Below, piece after piece: positions 26,728-35,528 of a stretch of DNA of 64,000 nt. Positions within the stretch are counted from its first letter, which is position 1, and each line of letters starts with the position of its first letter. Position numbers and translations under genes: made by a program. This DNA is from Olsenella porci (GTDB lineage: Bacteria > Actinomycetota > Coriobacteriia > Coriobacteriales > Atopobiaceae). The notes beneath the pieces are model-generated. The model did not search any database, was not told the DNA's origin, and saw nothing but the letters and a program-made list of their open reading frames with translations. The stretch is from positions 1 to 64,000 of the forward strand of contig NZ_VUNC01000005.1 of NCBI RefSeq assembly GCF_009695875.1, given 5' to 3'.

Positions 26728-27612
26728 CTAGGACCCGTTGGCAGCCCGGAGGACGCGCTCGTACACCTGGGCGCGTGGGACCCCATACCGCTTTGCGAGC
26801 GCCTTGGCGAGGGCACTCTTGGGCTCGCCGGACGCGAGACCCTGCGCGATCGCCTCCTCGAGTGTTGGGAGCTCGGCGGACGCCGACCGGGCGTCTCGAA
26901 GCTCGTCCGCCCCCGGCGGGGCTATGACGACCACGCACTCGCCTCGCAGCCCCTCGCGCTCCGCGACCTCGCGGGCAAGGGCTGGAGCAAAGTCGCGGAC
27001 GACTTCCTCGTGCAGCTTGGTGAGCTCGCGGACCAGGGCGACGCGGCGCGACGGCATGACCTCCGCCACGTTTGCGAGGGTCGCCGCGACCCTGTGGGGA
27101 GACTCGTACAGCACGATGGCGCCGGGAACCGCCGCCAGCTCCCCCAGGCGACGCACCTGGTCTCCCCTCCTGCGGGGGAGAAAGCCCTCGAAGAAGAAGT
27201 GCTCCATGGGGAGGCCCGACGCCACGAGGGCGCAGGTGACCGCGGACGGGCCGGGCACGACCTCGACGCGATGGCCGGCGTCCAGCGCCGCGTCGACCAG
27301 CTGCTGGCCTGGGTCGGACACGCCGGGCATGCCGGCATCGGAGGCAAATGCCACGCGAGCGCCCTCGCCCAGCAGGGAGAGGACCCTCTCCACGCGGTCG
27401 GCGATCACGTTCTGGTCGCACCGCTCCAGCGGCACCCGGATGTCAAAGTGGGAGAGGAGCCTGCCCGTGACGCGCGTGTCCTCGCACAGCAGGAGGTCCG
27501 CCTCCGCAAGCGTTCGCAGGGCACGCGGGGAGGCGTCGTCCAGGTTGCCGATAGGCGTCCCCACCATGGAGAGGAGTCCCGCGCCCCACGTGGCGCCGCC
27601 CTCCCCTAGCAC
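26728..27612 (-). CDS. rsmI: 16S rRNA 2'-O-ribose methyltransferase RsmI
   Basis: 294 residues. LLSMVGTPIGNLDD, LLCEDTRVT, SDAGMPGVSDPG and EVVPGPSAV are the RsmI/tetrapyrrole-methylase motifs. It methylates C1402 of 16S rRNA. I chose GTG at 27612 because it gives a complete first beta strand before TPIGNL. This start overlaps the last codons of the upstream GH5-like gene. ATG at 27567 would remove the strand. Confidence 0.9.
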   Translation of the reverse strand: MLGEGGATWGAGLLSMVGTPIGNLDDASPRALRTLAEADLLLCEDTRVTGRLLSHFDIRVPLERCDQNVIADRVERVLSLLGEGARVAFASDAGMPGVSDPGQQLVDAALDAGHRVEVVPGPSAVTCALVASGLPMEHFFFEGFLPRRRGDQVRRLGELAAVPGAIVLYESPHRVAATLANVAEVMPSRRVALVRELTKLHEEVVRDFAPALAREVAEREGLRGECVVVIAPPGADELRDARSASAELPTLEEAIAQGLASGEPKSALAKALAKRYGVPRAQVYERVLRAANGS

Positions 27613-28649
27613 AGCATCCCCCGCTCGAAGGTTGCGAGCGAGACGCGGGCGTCCCAGCCCGCGAGGCGCCCCTCTGTCTTCCAGGTCTGGAAGAACCAGG
27701 CGGGGCAGCCGGAGAACATGGAGATCTGCTCGGAGATGAAGACGCGCTCCAGGGCGATGCGCCCCTCGGGCGTGGTGGAGGAGTCGGCGAACGGCAGCGA
27801 CCCGGACCACTTGCCCACCATCACGGGAAGGCCACTGCGGCGCGCCTGGTCGAGCTCCTTGCGCGACCGGTCGGCGAGCTTGCGTATGGCGGTGGGCCCG
27901 ATGGAACCCACGTTGTCGAAGTAGCGGTACAGGTGGCAGTCGAGCCACGCGTTGTGGTAGCGACGCTGCGCCATGAAGCGCCCCCACGCGCCATGCTGCC
28001 CGGCATCGGGGACGATGACCAGCACGTCGTCCCCCGCGCAGGCGCGGATGCGGTCGTACGCGTCGCGGTAGTAGTTGCGCAGCACGTGGAGCGGGACGCC
28101 GTCGCTGAGCGTGAGGCCGCGCCGAACCTGCGGGTTGGGGTCGTCCGCGACCTCGATGCCCGCGAGCGCGGCACGCGTGCCGTAGCGGTCGCAGAGCATC
28201 CCGATGACATCGAGCATGTCCTCGCGATACGAGGCGAAGTCCCCGTGGTTGCGCACGAGCTCGCCCTCCGCCCCCCGCACGCCCGGGTTGATGCAGAGGT
28301 CGAGCACGATTTTGAGGCCAATCTCGTCCGCCCAATCAAAGGCGTCGTCCACCAGCTCGATGCAGCCGACGAAGGGACCGGGCGTGGGACCGTCGTCCCC
28401 AAAGACGTACCAGGGGACGGGGAGGCGCACTGCGTTGAACCCGCGCGAGGCGATCTGCAGGAAGTCCGACTGAGACATGAAGTCCGCGCGATGGGCGCGG
28501 ACGAGCCCCTGGTAGTCCTCGCGACCGATGGAGCTGACGAGTGCCGCCTCGTCGAGCACCCCGGAGTCGACGAAAAGCGAGGGGGTCACCCACGGCTCGA
28601 GCGTAAGCCAGCCCGTGAGGTTGACTCCGTGAAGCGGTCGCGCCGACAT
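27606..28649 (-). CDS. GH5-fold protein lacking both catalytic glutamates
   Basis: 347 residues. The barrel opens GVNLTGWLTLEPW and contains FNAVRLPVPWYVF, KIVLDLCINPG and DCHLYRYFDN, as in GH5 exo-beta-glucanases (GH5_9-like). The acid/base motif NEP appears as ADDPN at 168-172, and the nucleophile motif GEWS appears as GKWS at 279-282. Both glutamates are therefore replaced (Asp and Lys). Hydrolysis by the normal mechanism is unlikely; it may bind glucan or serve another role. There is no signal peptide. ATG at 28649 has AAAGGAG upstream. A TATACT box lies at 28694-28689 on the minus strand. Confidence 0.82.
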   Translation of the reverse strand: MSARPLHGVNLTGWLTLEPWVTPSLFVDSGVLDEAALVSSIGREDYQGLVRAHRADFMSQSDFLQIASRGFNAVRLPVPWYVFGDDGPTPGPFVGCIELVDDAFDWADEIGLKIVLDLCINPGVRGAEGELVRNHGDFASYREDMLDVIGMLCDRYGTRAALAGIEVADDPNPQVRRGLTLSDGVPLHVLRNYYRDAYDRIRACAGDDVLVIVPDAGQHGAWGRFMAQRRYHNAWLDCHLYRYFDNVGSIGPTAIRKLADRSRKELDQARRSGLPVMVGKWSGSLPFADSSTTPEGRIALERVFISEQISMFSGCPAWFFQTWKTEGRLAGWDARVSLATFERGMLC

Positions 28650-28864
28650 CGTCGCTCCTTTCATAGTGCGAGGTACGAGGTATTTTGCAGTATACCCTCG
28701 ACCCCGGACAATAGGTGCTTCGTGCCGCAAGCTGGCCAAGAGTGGCTGAAGGCGCTCAAGGCGGCAGGCCGCCGGCAACGGCATGCGAGACGGCCCCTTC
28801 TCCATGGGTTCGCTATCCTCTTCTGGGAGAATGGGGGAATCCGCATGCGAAGACGGGAGGGACC

Positions 28865-29278
28865 TTGGTTCGTGACATCGTGCGCTCGCGCATCCTGCTC
28901 GCCCGCTCCTCCCGGCAGGCAACCGCAGACGACCTGGCGATAGGCGCAGACCTCGCCGACACGCTCGCCGCCCACTCGGACGGCTGCGTGGGCATGGCGG
29001 CCAACATGATTGGGGAACGTGTGTGCATCATCGCGGTTCTCGACCGCAATGGAAGGCCACGCGTGATGTACAACCCCAGCATCGTCTGGCACGAGGGCCC
29101 CTATCAGACGGAGGAGGGCTGCCTCTGCCTTGAGGGAACCAGGCCGGCCACCAGGTGGCGCCGCATCGCCGTGGAGTACCAGGACTCGTCCATGCGGGCG
29201 AGGACGGGTCGGTTTGAGGGCCTTGAGGCCGAGGCGATTCAACACGAGATCGACCACTGCGACGGAGTGGTGATCTAG
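28865..29278 (+). CDS. def: Peptide deformylase, short form
   Basis: 137 residues. The three deformylase motifs are present but altered: GCVGMAANMIG (40-50) with Asn for the usual Gln, EEGCLCLEG (83-91) with the metal cysteine C86, and QHEIDH (126-131). It removes the formyl group from new N-terminal methionine. The TTG start at 28865 is chosen because GGGAGGGACC precedes it and no conserved sequence lies before. The lysozyme gene starts on its last stop-codon base. It may be a second, specialised deformylase. Confidence 0.85.
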   Translation: MVRDIVRSRILLARSSRQATADDLAIGADLADTLAAHSDGCVGMAANMIGERVCIIAVLDRNGRPRVMYNPSIVWHEGPYQTEEGCLCLEGTRPATRWRRIAVEYQDSSMRARTGRFEGLEAEAIQHEIDHCDGVVI

Positions 29279-30639
29279 TGACGCCACGCGACCAGGACAG
29301 GGACAGGCGACGCTCGTCCGGGACGCCCCGGGGGAGGTCGGCGGGCTCTCGCCCAAGGGGAGCCGCGCGCCCGTACGGCGAGCGCCAATCCTCCGGCGGG
29401 CGGGGCACCGACCGCTCCGAGGTCAGGGGCACCGCCCGTTCCGCCGCACGTCCATCGCGGAGGACTGCCACGCCCCGCGAGGCTCCGCGTAGGATTCGCG
29501 AGGAGCGGCCGCGTCCCCGTCCGACGCGCGCACCTGGAGAGCCCCGTCGCACGCAGCAGCGCCCCGAGCGCAGGAGGGAGCAGCCGTACGCGCGCAGGTC
29601 GAGCGAGGACCGCGCCATGCGCACGGCGAACGAGGCCATCGCAAACCAACGGCCCAACCAGAGGGAGCAGATGCGCCGCGAGCGCAGGAGGAAGCTCCTT
29701 CTCCCCATTGCCCTGGTCTCCGCGGCAATCGTCGCCGTGGTTGCGCTGGCCGTGACACATCCCTCGCTCCTGGCGCCACAGGACGATACGTTGGTCGAGG
29801 ACTCCTCTGCACAGGATCAGAACGCGGACATCTCGCAGCCCAACGGCCTCGTTGGCCTGCAGTTTGCAGCCGCAGACAGCCCGACCCTTCTGAAGCAGCC
29901 GTACGACTGGACCAACCTGGACACCAGCGGCTCCTACTACAGCTACGCCGTGGACGGAAGCACCAAGTCGGTTCTGGGCATCGACGTGAGCCAGCATCAG
30001 GGTGACATCGACTGGGAGAAGGTCAAGGCCGCCGGAATACAGTTTGTGTACCTCCGCGTGGGCTACCGGGAGTCGATTGGGGCAAAGGTGCGCGCCGACT
30101 CCAACTTCAAGCAGAACCTGAGCGACGCCAAGGCGGCGGGGCTCAAGGTGGGCGTGTACTTCTACTCCCAGGCAACAACCGAGGAGGAGGCCCGCGAGGA
30201 GGCGGACCTCACGCTCCAGATGCTCGATGGGACATCGCTCGACTATCCCGTCGCCTTCGACTTTGAGCCGACCAACGACTCCAGCGGCACGAGGGTCTCG
30301 AACCTCTCCGCCGACCAGATGACGAAGGTGGCAAAGGCGTTTTGCAACAGGATCTGGAGCAGCGGCTACTCAACGATCATCTACGGCAACTCCGCGGACC
30401 TGTCGCTGTACAACCTAGGCGACCTCGCCAAGTATGGCTTCTGGTACGCGGAGTACGGCTCGCATCCCACGATGGACCTCAACTTTGTGCTGTGGCAGTA
30501 CACCGACGAGGGAACCGTGGACGGCATCGAGGGCAACGTCGACATCGACCTGGACCTCTCCGCCGCCAATGACGCGATCTCGGTCACCAGGAGCGGCGAG
30601 GACGCGAAGGCGGCACCCTCGTCGTCCGGCAGCGACTAG
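29278..30639 (+). CDS. Membrane-anchored GH25 lysozyme with Arg-rich tail
   Basis: 453 residues. Residues 1-138 are an Arg/Pro-rich, strongly basic cytoplasmic tail with almost no hydrophobic residues. One membrane segment follows (about 140-160) and then a linker. The GH25 barrel runs from GIDVSQHQGDIDW (234) to the end, with catalytic D236 and the DFE pair D328/E330. GH25 enzymes cut the beta-1,4 bond after N-acetylmuramic acid in peptidoglycan. The start is GTG, overlapping the deformylase stop. The basic tail could bind nucleic acid or anionic lipid; I see no match to a known domain. Confidence 0.9.
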   Translation: MTPRDQDRDRRRSSGTPRGRSAGSRPRGAARPYGERQSSGGRGTDRSEVRGTARSAARPSRRTATPREAPRRIREERPRPRPTRAPGEPRRTQQRPERRREQPYARRSSEDRAMRTANEAIANQRPNQREQMRRERRRKLLLPIALVSAAIVAVVALAVTHPSLLAPQDDTLVEDSSAQDQNADISQPNGLVGLQFAAADSPTLLKQPYDWTNLDTSGSYYSYAVDGSTKSVLGIDVSQHQGDIDWEKVKAAGIQFVYLRVGYRESIGAKVRADSNFKQNLSDAKAAGLKVGVYFYSQATTEEEAREEADLTLQMLDGTSLDYPVAFDFEPTNDSSGTRVSNLSADQMTKVAKAFCNRIWSSGYSTIIYGNSADLSLYNLGDLAKYGFWYAEYGSHPTMDLNFVLWQYTDEGTVDGIEGNVDIDLDLSAANDAISVTRSGEDAKAAPSSSGSD

Positions 30640-30717
30640 CCGCCGGACGAGACGACACTCGCCACAAGCCACGGGCGCCCACGTGATGCCCGTGCTCGAC
30701 GGCCATGCCAGACGAGC

Positions 30718-31836
30718 CTACGCCAGGTCCCGGGCCGCCCTGCGGAGCCACGATGTGACCTCGATGTGCTGTGGGCAGGTGCCCTCGCAGCGACGGCACC
30801 CTATGCAGTCCCCTGCCCCACCATGTCCGCGAACTGCCTCCGCGTACTCCTTGCGCGCACGCGTGGGATTGCCCCACAGGAGCTCCTGGTTCAAGGCCTC
30901 GAACACGTCTGGGATGGGGATGTCCCTGGGGCACCCCTCCACGCAGTAGCGGCAGGCAGTGCAGGGAACCTGCTCCACGCCCGCAAGCGCCTGCCGGGCG
31001 CGCTCAACCGCCTCGCGCTCCCCCTGGTCGAGTGGGCGGAAGTCCCCCATGTAACCCACGTTGTCCCTCACCTGGTCCAGCGTGGACATGCCGCTCAGGA
31101 CGGTCATGACGCCGTCGAGCGAGGCAGCGAAGCGAATGGCCCAGCTGGCTAGGGACGCGTCGGGATTGGCATGGCGAAGGATCTGCGCAACCTCCCTCGG
31201 AGGGTTGGCGAGCCTGCCGCCCTTGACGGGCTCCATGATCACCACCGGCTTGCCGTGGCTGCGGGCCACCTCGTAGTTCTCGCGCGAGAAGACCGTGGGG
31301 CTCTCCCAGTCGGCGTAGTTGATCTGCAGCTGCACGAAGTCGACCTCCGGATGGAGGGTGAGCAGCTCGTCCAGCATCTGCGGCGAGTCGTGGAACGAGA
31401 ACCCAACGTGACGGACGACTCCGCGCTTCTTCTGCTCGCGTACGAAGTCCCAGATGCCGTAGCGGTCGTAGTTATCGCGGTTGGACGACTGGAGCGCGTG
31501 GAGCAGGTAGAAATCGAGGTAGCCCGCGCCCGTGCGACGGAGCGACTCTTGGAGCTGCGCCTTGCACGTCTTGGCGTCTACGCACCCCAGGCGCGCGTTG
31601 ATCTTGCTCGCCAGCGTGAACGAGTCACGGGGATGGCGCTCCACCAGGGCCTTCCTTGTCGCCTCCTCGGAGCCCTCGTACACGTACGCCGTGTCAAAGT
31701 AGGTGAGCCCGGCATCGAGGAACATGTCGACCATCTGGGAGGTCTGCTCCACGTCGATCTTGCCGCTCTTGAGCCTTGGAAGTCGCATGAGCCCAAACCC
31801 CAGCTTGGGCGTGTTGGTCAGGGCGTCACCAGACAT
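30718..31836 (-). CDS. Aldo/keto reductase with two [4Fe-4S] clusters
   Basis: 372 residues. The barrel carries TYFDTAYVYEGSEE, LDFYLLHAL and the catalytic tetrad positions Asp/Tyr/Lys/His (D and Y in the first motif). The C-terminus (about 295-372) has CTACRYCVEGCP and CIGCRRCEGTCP, each a CxxCxxCxxxCP ferredoxin-type motif. The ferredoxin part suggests electrons come from or go to iron-sulfur carriers. ATG at 31836 follows GGGGGAGG. It lies between the two GH25 genes on the opposite strand. Confidence 0.9.
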   Translation of the reverse strand: MSGDALTNTPKLGFGLMRLPRLKSGKIDVEQTSQMVDMFLDAGLTYFDTAYVYEGSEEATRKALVERHPRDSFTLASKINARLGCVDAKTCKAQLQESLRRTGAGYLDFYLLHALQSSNRDNYDRYGIWDFVREQKKRGVVRHVGFSFHDSPQMLDELLTLHPEVDFVQLQINYADWESPTVFSRENYEVARSHGKPVVIMEPVKGGRLANPPREVAQILRHANPDASLASWAIRFAASLDGVMTVLSGMSTLDQVRDNVGYMGDFRPLDQGEREAVERARQALAGVEQVPCTACRYCVEGCPRDIPIPDVFEALNQELLWGNPTRARKEYAEAVRGHGGAGDCIGCRRCEGTCPQHIEVTSWLRRAARDLA

Positions 31837-31990
31837 CGTTCCTCCCCCACTCTTGGCCTCGGGGCCTTCCCCGCACGAGGACATGATACGTCGCACCGTC
31901 CCGAGGAGGTGACGCGGAGGGCAGGGGACGCAGGCCGCGGCGCCCCGCCATCGTGGTATACGTAGTCAGACGCGAGCGAGGGAGAGGCCC

Positions 31991-33088
31991 ATGGCAGCCA
32001 AGGTCAGGCGGGGAGGCAAGGCGAAGGCCGGCGCAGCGGGGCATGGGGCCTCCTCGTCTGGCTCATCGAAGGGCCCGCAGGCCTCGAAGGGTACAAAGAA
32101 GGCCACGACCGGCGGCGGGAGGCACTCGTCCAAGCACGCCGGCAAGACGACCTCGCACGGCACCAAGACGGCACCAAAGAAGAAGGCGTCACGCGGGTCC
32201 TCGCATGCTGGCAGGCACTCCGCACGACCGTCGGGAGCCGCCCGAATCATCGGGCGCATCATGATAATCGCCGCCATCGCCTGCATCGTGGTCCTGGCGG
32301 TCTCCAGGGTCCTGGTCTCCGAATCCTCCGCCGGCAGCTTCGCCGGCTCGGCCCTCCCCAGCTCGTCGGTGGCCTATACCAACCCCTTCGACTGGTCCAG
32401 CCTCTCGTTTGGCCTGGACGGCCGGCCGCGCTACGTGGTGGACGGCGTGACCGAGAGCCGCGTGGGCATCGACGTCTCCGAGCACCAGGGAGACATCGAC
32501 TGGGGGTCGGTGAGGGCAGACGGGATCGGCTTTGCCTTCGTGCGCGTGGGCTACCGCGGATCGAGCAACGGCACCATCGTGGAGGACGCCAAGTTCGAGC
32601 AGAACGTGGCGGGTGCGCAGGCGGCGGGCGTGGAGTTGGGCGCATACTTCTACTCGCAGGCAACGACCGAGGCCGAGGCCGTCGAGGAGGCCCAGTACGT
32701 GCTGCAGAAGCTGCGGGGCGTGTCCCTCTCGTACCCCGTCGCCTTTGACTACGAGCCCACGGGCAACCAGGGGTCGCGCATCTACACCCTGTCCAAGGAC
32801 CAGATGCGCGCCGTTGCCGACGCCTTCTGCCAGACGATCGAGGCCAGCGGGCGCACGGCGATCGTATACGGGAACCAGTCGGACCTCGCCCGGATGGACG
32901 CGGCATCCCTCTACACGTACGGGTACTGGTATGCCTCGTACACCTCTGCGCCCACGCTCGACATGGCGTTCGCCATCTGGCAGTACGCGTCCACGGGCCA
33001 GGTGGCGGGCATCTCGACCTCGGTGGACATGGACCTCGATCTGTCGCGTCCCCTCGCAGAGGGGCTCGCCGCGGCGTCCTCGTCGTAG
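31991..33088 (+). CDS. Membrane-anchored GH25 lysozyme with Lys/Ser-rich tail
   Basis: 365 residues and a paralogue of the GH25 protein at 29278. Residues 1-85 are a Lys/Ser/Gly/Ala-rich basic tail, with one membrane segment at about 88-108. The barrel starts at GIDVSEHQGDIDW (159) with D161 and the DYE pair D253/E255. The two share the block YFYSQATTE and the ending VDMDLDLS/VDIDLDLS. GGGAGAGG lies upstream of the ATG. Probably peptidoglycan remodelling at the membrane surface. Confidence 0.9.
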   Translation: MAAKVRRGGKAKAGAAGHGASSSGSSKGPQASKGTKKATTGGGRHSSKHAGKTTSHGTKTAPKKKASRGSSHAGRHSARPSGAARIIGRIMIIAAIACIVVLAVSRVLVSESSAGSFAGSALPSSSVAYTNPFDWSSLSFGLDGRPRYVVDGVTESRVGIDVSEHQGDIDWGSVRADGIGFAFVRVGYRGSSNGTIVEDAKFEQNVAGAQAAGVELGAYFYSQATTEAEAVEEAQYVLQKLRGVSLSYPVAFDYEPTGNQGSRIYTLSKDQMRAVADAFCQTIEASGRTAIVYGNQSDLARMDAASLYTYGYWYASYTSAPTLDMAFAIWQYASTGQVAGISTSVDMDLDLSRPLAEGLAAASSS

Positions 33089-33099
33089 GGGCAGAAAAA

Positions 33100-33127
33100 C
33101 CGCGGCGGGAGACGTTCCCCGCCGCGG
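33100..33127 (-). terminator. Intrinsic terminator of ettA
   Basis: CCGCGGCGGG pairs exactly with CCCGCCGCGG round eight bases, and on the minus strand TTTTT follows at once. It may also stop the convergent lysozyme transcript. Confidence 0.9.
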
Positions 33128-33138
33128 CTGCCTTGGCG

Positions 33139-34818
33139 CTAGTCCCTGGTGAGCTTGCGGTGCAGCCGGTGCGGCTTGGAGAGGTCCGGCCCCAGCCTCT
33201 TCTCGCGGTCGCGCTGGTAGTCCTCGAAGTTGCCCTCAAACCAGCGCCAGCTGCCGGGGTCCTCGTCCGTGCCCTCCCATGCCAGGATGTGCGTGGCGAT
33301 GCGGTCCATGAACCAGCGGTCGTGGCTGGTGATGACCGCGCAGCCGGGGAAGGCGAGGAGTGCCTCCTCCAGGCTCTCCAGGGTCTCGGTGTCCAGGTCG
33401 TTGGTAGGCTCGTCCAGCAGCAGCAGGTTGCCGCCCTGGCGAAGGGTCAGGGCCAGGTTGAGGCGGTTCCTCTCGCCTCCCGAGAGCACGCCAGCTCGCT
33501 TCTGCTGGTCGGTCCCCTTGAAGCCGAAGGCGCTCACGTACGCGCGGCTGGGAATCTCCTGGTCGCCCACCTGGATGTAGTCGTTGCCACCGGAGACGAC
33601 CTCCCACACGTTCTTCTGCGGGTCGATCCCCTCGCGGTTCTGGTCAACGTAGCTGATCTTGACCGTCTCGCCCAGGTCGAGCTCGCCGGAGGTGGGTGCC
33701 TCCTGCCCCACGATCATCTTGAACAGCGTGGACTTGCCCACGCCGTTGGGGCCGATGACGCCCACGATGCCGTTGCGGGGCAGGGTGAAGCTGAGGTCGT
33801 GCATCAGCACGCGGTCGCCAAACGACTTGCAGAGCCCCTTGGCCTCCAGCACCTTGGATCCCAGCCTGGGACCGACGGGGATGTGGATGTCGGTGTAGTC
33901 GACCTTGGTCACGCGCTGCGCCTCGGCCTCCATCTGCTCGTAGGCGGCGAGACGGGCCTTGCTCTTTGCCTGGCGCGCCTTCTGGGAGCTGCGCACCCAC
34001 TCCAGCTCGCTCTTCATCTTCTTGGCGAGCTTGGCGCTCTGCTTGGACTCCGCCTCCATGCGCGCGGACTTGGTCTCGAGGTAGGTGGAGTAGTTGCCCT
34101 TGTACGGGTAGAGCGTGCCGCGGTCGACCTCGCAGATCCACTCGGCGACGTTGTTGAGGAAGTAGCGGTCGTGCGTCACTGCCAGGACGGCTCCCTGGTA
34201 GTTCTTGAGAAACTGCTCCAGCCACAGAACGCTCTCGGCGTCCAGGTGGTTGGTGGGCTCGTCCAGCAGCAGCAGGTCGGGCGCCTGCAGCAGCAGCCTG
34301 CACAGCGCGACGCGACGGCGCTCGCCGCCGGAGAGGTGGGTCACCGGCTCGTCGGGGTCGGGGCACTGAAGGGCGTCCATCGCCTGCGAAAGCTGGCTGT
34401 CGACGTCCCAGCCGTTGGCCGCGTCAATCTCGTCCTGAAGGCGTCCCATCTCGGCCATGAGGGCGTCGTAGTCGGCGTCGGGGTCGGCCATCTCCTCGCC
34501 GATCTGGTTGAAGCGGTCGACCTTGGCAAGGACGTCGCCAAAGGCCTCGCGGATGTTCTCGCCCACGGTCTTGTCCTCGTCCAGAGGGGGCTCCTGCAGC
34601 AGGATGCCCACCGAGTAGCCGGGCGAGAGGCGCGCCTCGCCGTTGGAGACCTCCTCCATGCCGGCCATGATCTTGAGCAGGGTCGACTTGCCCATGCCGT
34701 TGGGGCCCACCACGCCGATCTTGGCGCCGGGGAAGAAGCCCATGGTGACGTCGTCGAGCACGACCTTGTCGTCAAACGCCTTGCGGGCCTTGTACATCTG
34801 GTAAATGAACTCTGCCAT
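33139..34818 (-). CDS. ettA: Energy-dependent translational throttle ATPase EttA
   Basis: 559-residue ABC-F protein. First cassette: GPNGMGKST and LSGGERRRVAL; second: GPNGVGKST and LSGGERNRLNL. The stretch ETKSARMEAESKQSAKLAKK is the interdomain linker, and the arm insert (about 90-140) is the EttA type. Without membrane segments it binds the ribosomal E site and couples initiation to the ATP/ADP ratio. ATG at 34818 has AAAGGAG upstream. Confidence 0.94.
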   Translation of the reverse strand: MAEFIYQMYKARKAFDDKVVLDDVTMGFFPGAKIGVVGPNGMGKSTLLKIMAGMEEVSNGEARLSPGYSVGILLQEPPLDEDKTVGENIREAFGDVLAKVDRFNQIGEEMADPDADYDALMAEMGRLQDEIDAANGWDVDSQLSQAMDALQCPDPDEPVTHLSGGERRRVALCRLLLQAPDLLLLDEPTNHLDAESVLWLEQFLKNYQGAVLAVTHDRYFLNNVAEWICEVDRGTLYPYKGNYSTYLETKSARMEAESKQSAKLAKKMKSELEWVRSSQKARQAKSKARLAAYEQMEAEAQRVTKVDYTDIHIPVGPRLGSKVLEAKGLCKSFGDRVLMHDLSFTLPRNGIVGVIGPNGVGKSTLFKMIVGQEAPTSGELDLGETVKISYVDQNREGIDPQKNVWEVVSGGNDYIQVGDQEIPSRAYVSAFGFKGTDQQKRAGVLSGGERNRLNLALTLRQGGNLLLLDEPTNDLDTETLESLEEALLAFPGCAVITSHDRWFMDRIATHILAWEGTDEDPGSWRWFEGNFEDYQRDREKRLGPDLSKPHRLHRKLTRD

Positions 34819-35006
34819 GCTGCTCCTTTGCGGGGCTCGGTGATGGATCCAGGGGACATTCTACGGTGTGCGGGCGGGCGAGATGTGAGGGCGATGTGGT
34901 TCCGACCCTCCCCGCGGGGCGTGTGCCCTCACCTCCTGACGCGCGACCGGGCGCCACGGGTACCGTCGCATACAATGGACGCCGCAAGGAGAGGAGAGGA
35001 GGCCGC

Positions 35007-35528
35007 ATGGGGCACGGGGACGCAAGGCTGCCCATACAGCGCGAGGCGACGCCAACGGAGCTGATCGCCCGCCACGGCGAGGACATTCTCGCTTCGGCGG
35101 GAATGGACGTGGAGAGGCACTGCATCCAGCACGGGACCACGAGCGTGTGCGCCCACTCGCTGGCGGTGACGCGCGCCTGCGTGCGCATGGCGCAGGCAAC
35201 ACGGCTGCCCGTGGACGAGCGTGCCCTCGTGCGCGGGGCGCTTCTCCACGACTACTTTCTGTACGACTGGCACGTGAGCGACCCCAGCCACCGGCTCCAC
35301 GGCTTCACGCACCCCGGCACCGCCTGCAGCAACGCCGTCCGCGACTTTGGCATAGGGCCGGTGGAGCAGAACATGGTCCGTCACCACATGTTCCCCCTCA
35401 CGCCAACGCCGCCCACCTGCCGCGAGGCGGTCATCCTGTGCGTTGCCGACAAGGTGGTCGCCACGCGCGAGACGGCACAGGGCATCGCGCTCAAGGTCGA
35501 GGCCCTTGCAGGGCGGGGGCGCGCATGA
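35007..35528 (+). CDS. HD-domain phosphohydrolase
   Basis: 173 residues. TSVCAHSLAVTRAC, LLHDYFLYDWH and HGFTHPGTACSNA carry the histidines and HD pair of the HD superfamily, with ADKVVATRE at the end. HD proteins cleave nucleotides or other phosphate esters with bound metals; the substrate is unknown. AGGAGAGGAGG precedes ATG 35007. Its stop overlaps the asparaginase start (ATGA), so the two are translated together. Confidence 0.85.
   Translation: MGHGDARLPIQREATPTELIARHGEDILASAGMDVERHCIQHGTTSVCAHSLAVTRACVRMAQATRLPVDERALVRGALLHDYFLYDWHVSDPSHRLHGFTHPGTACSNAVRDFGIGPVEQNMVRHHMFPLTPTPPTCREAVILCVADKVVATRETAQGIALKVEALAGRGRA

Noticed and set aside
24431-26731. Long plus-strand open frame opposite metG and rsmA
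   Set aside because: It is antisense to well-identified genes; length comes from high GC at third positions.
33133-35064. Long plus-strand frame opposite ettA
   Set aside because: Antisense shadow of an unmistakable ABC-F gene.
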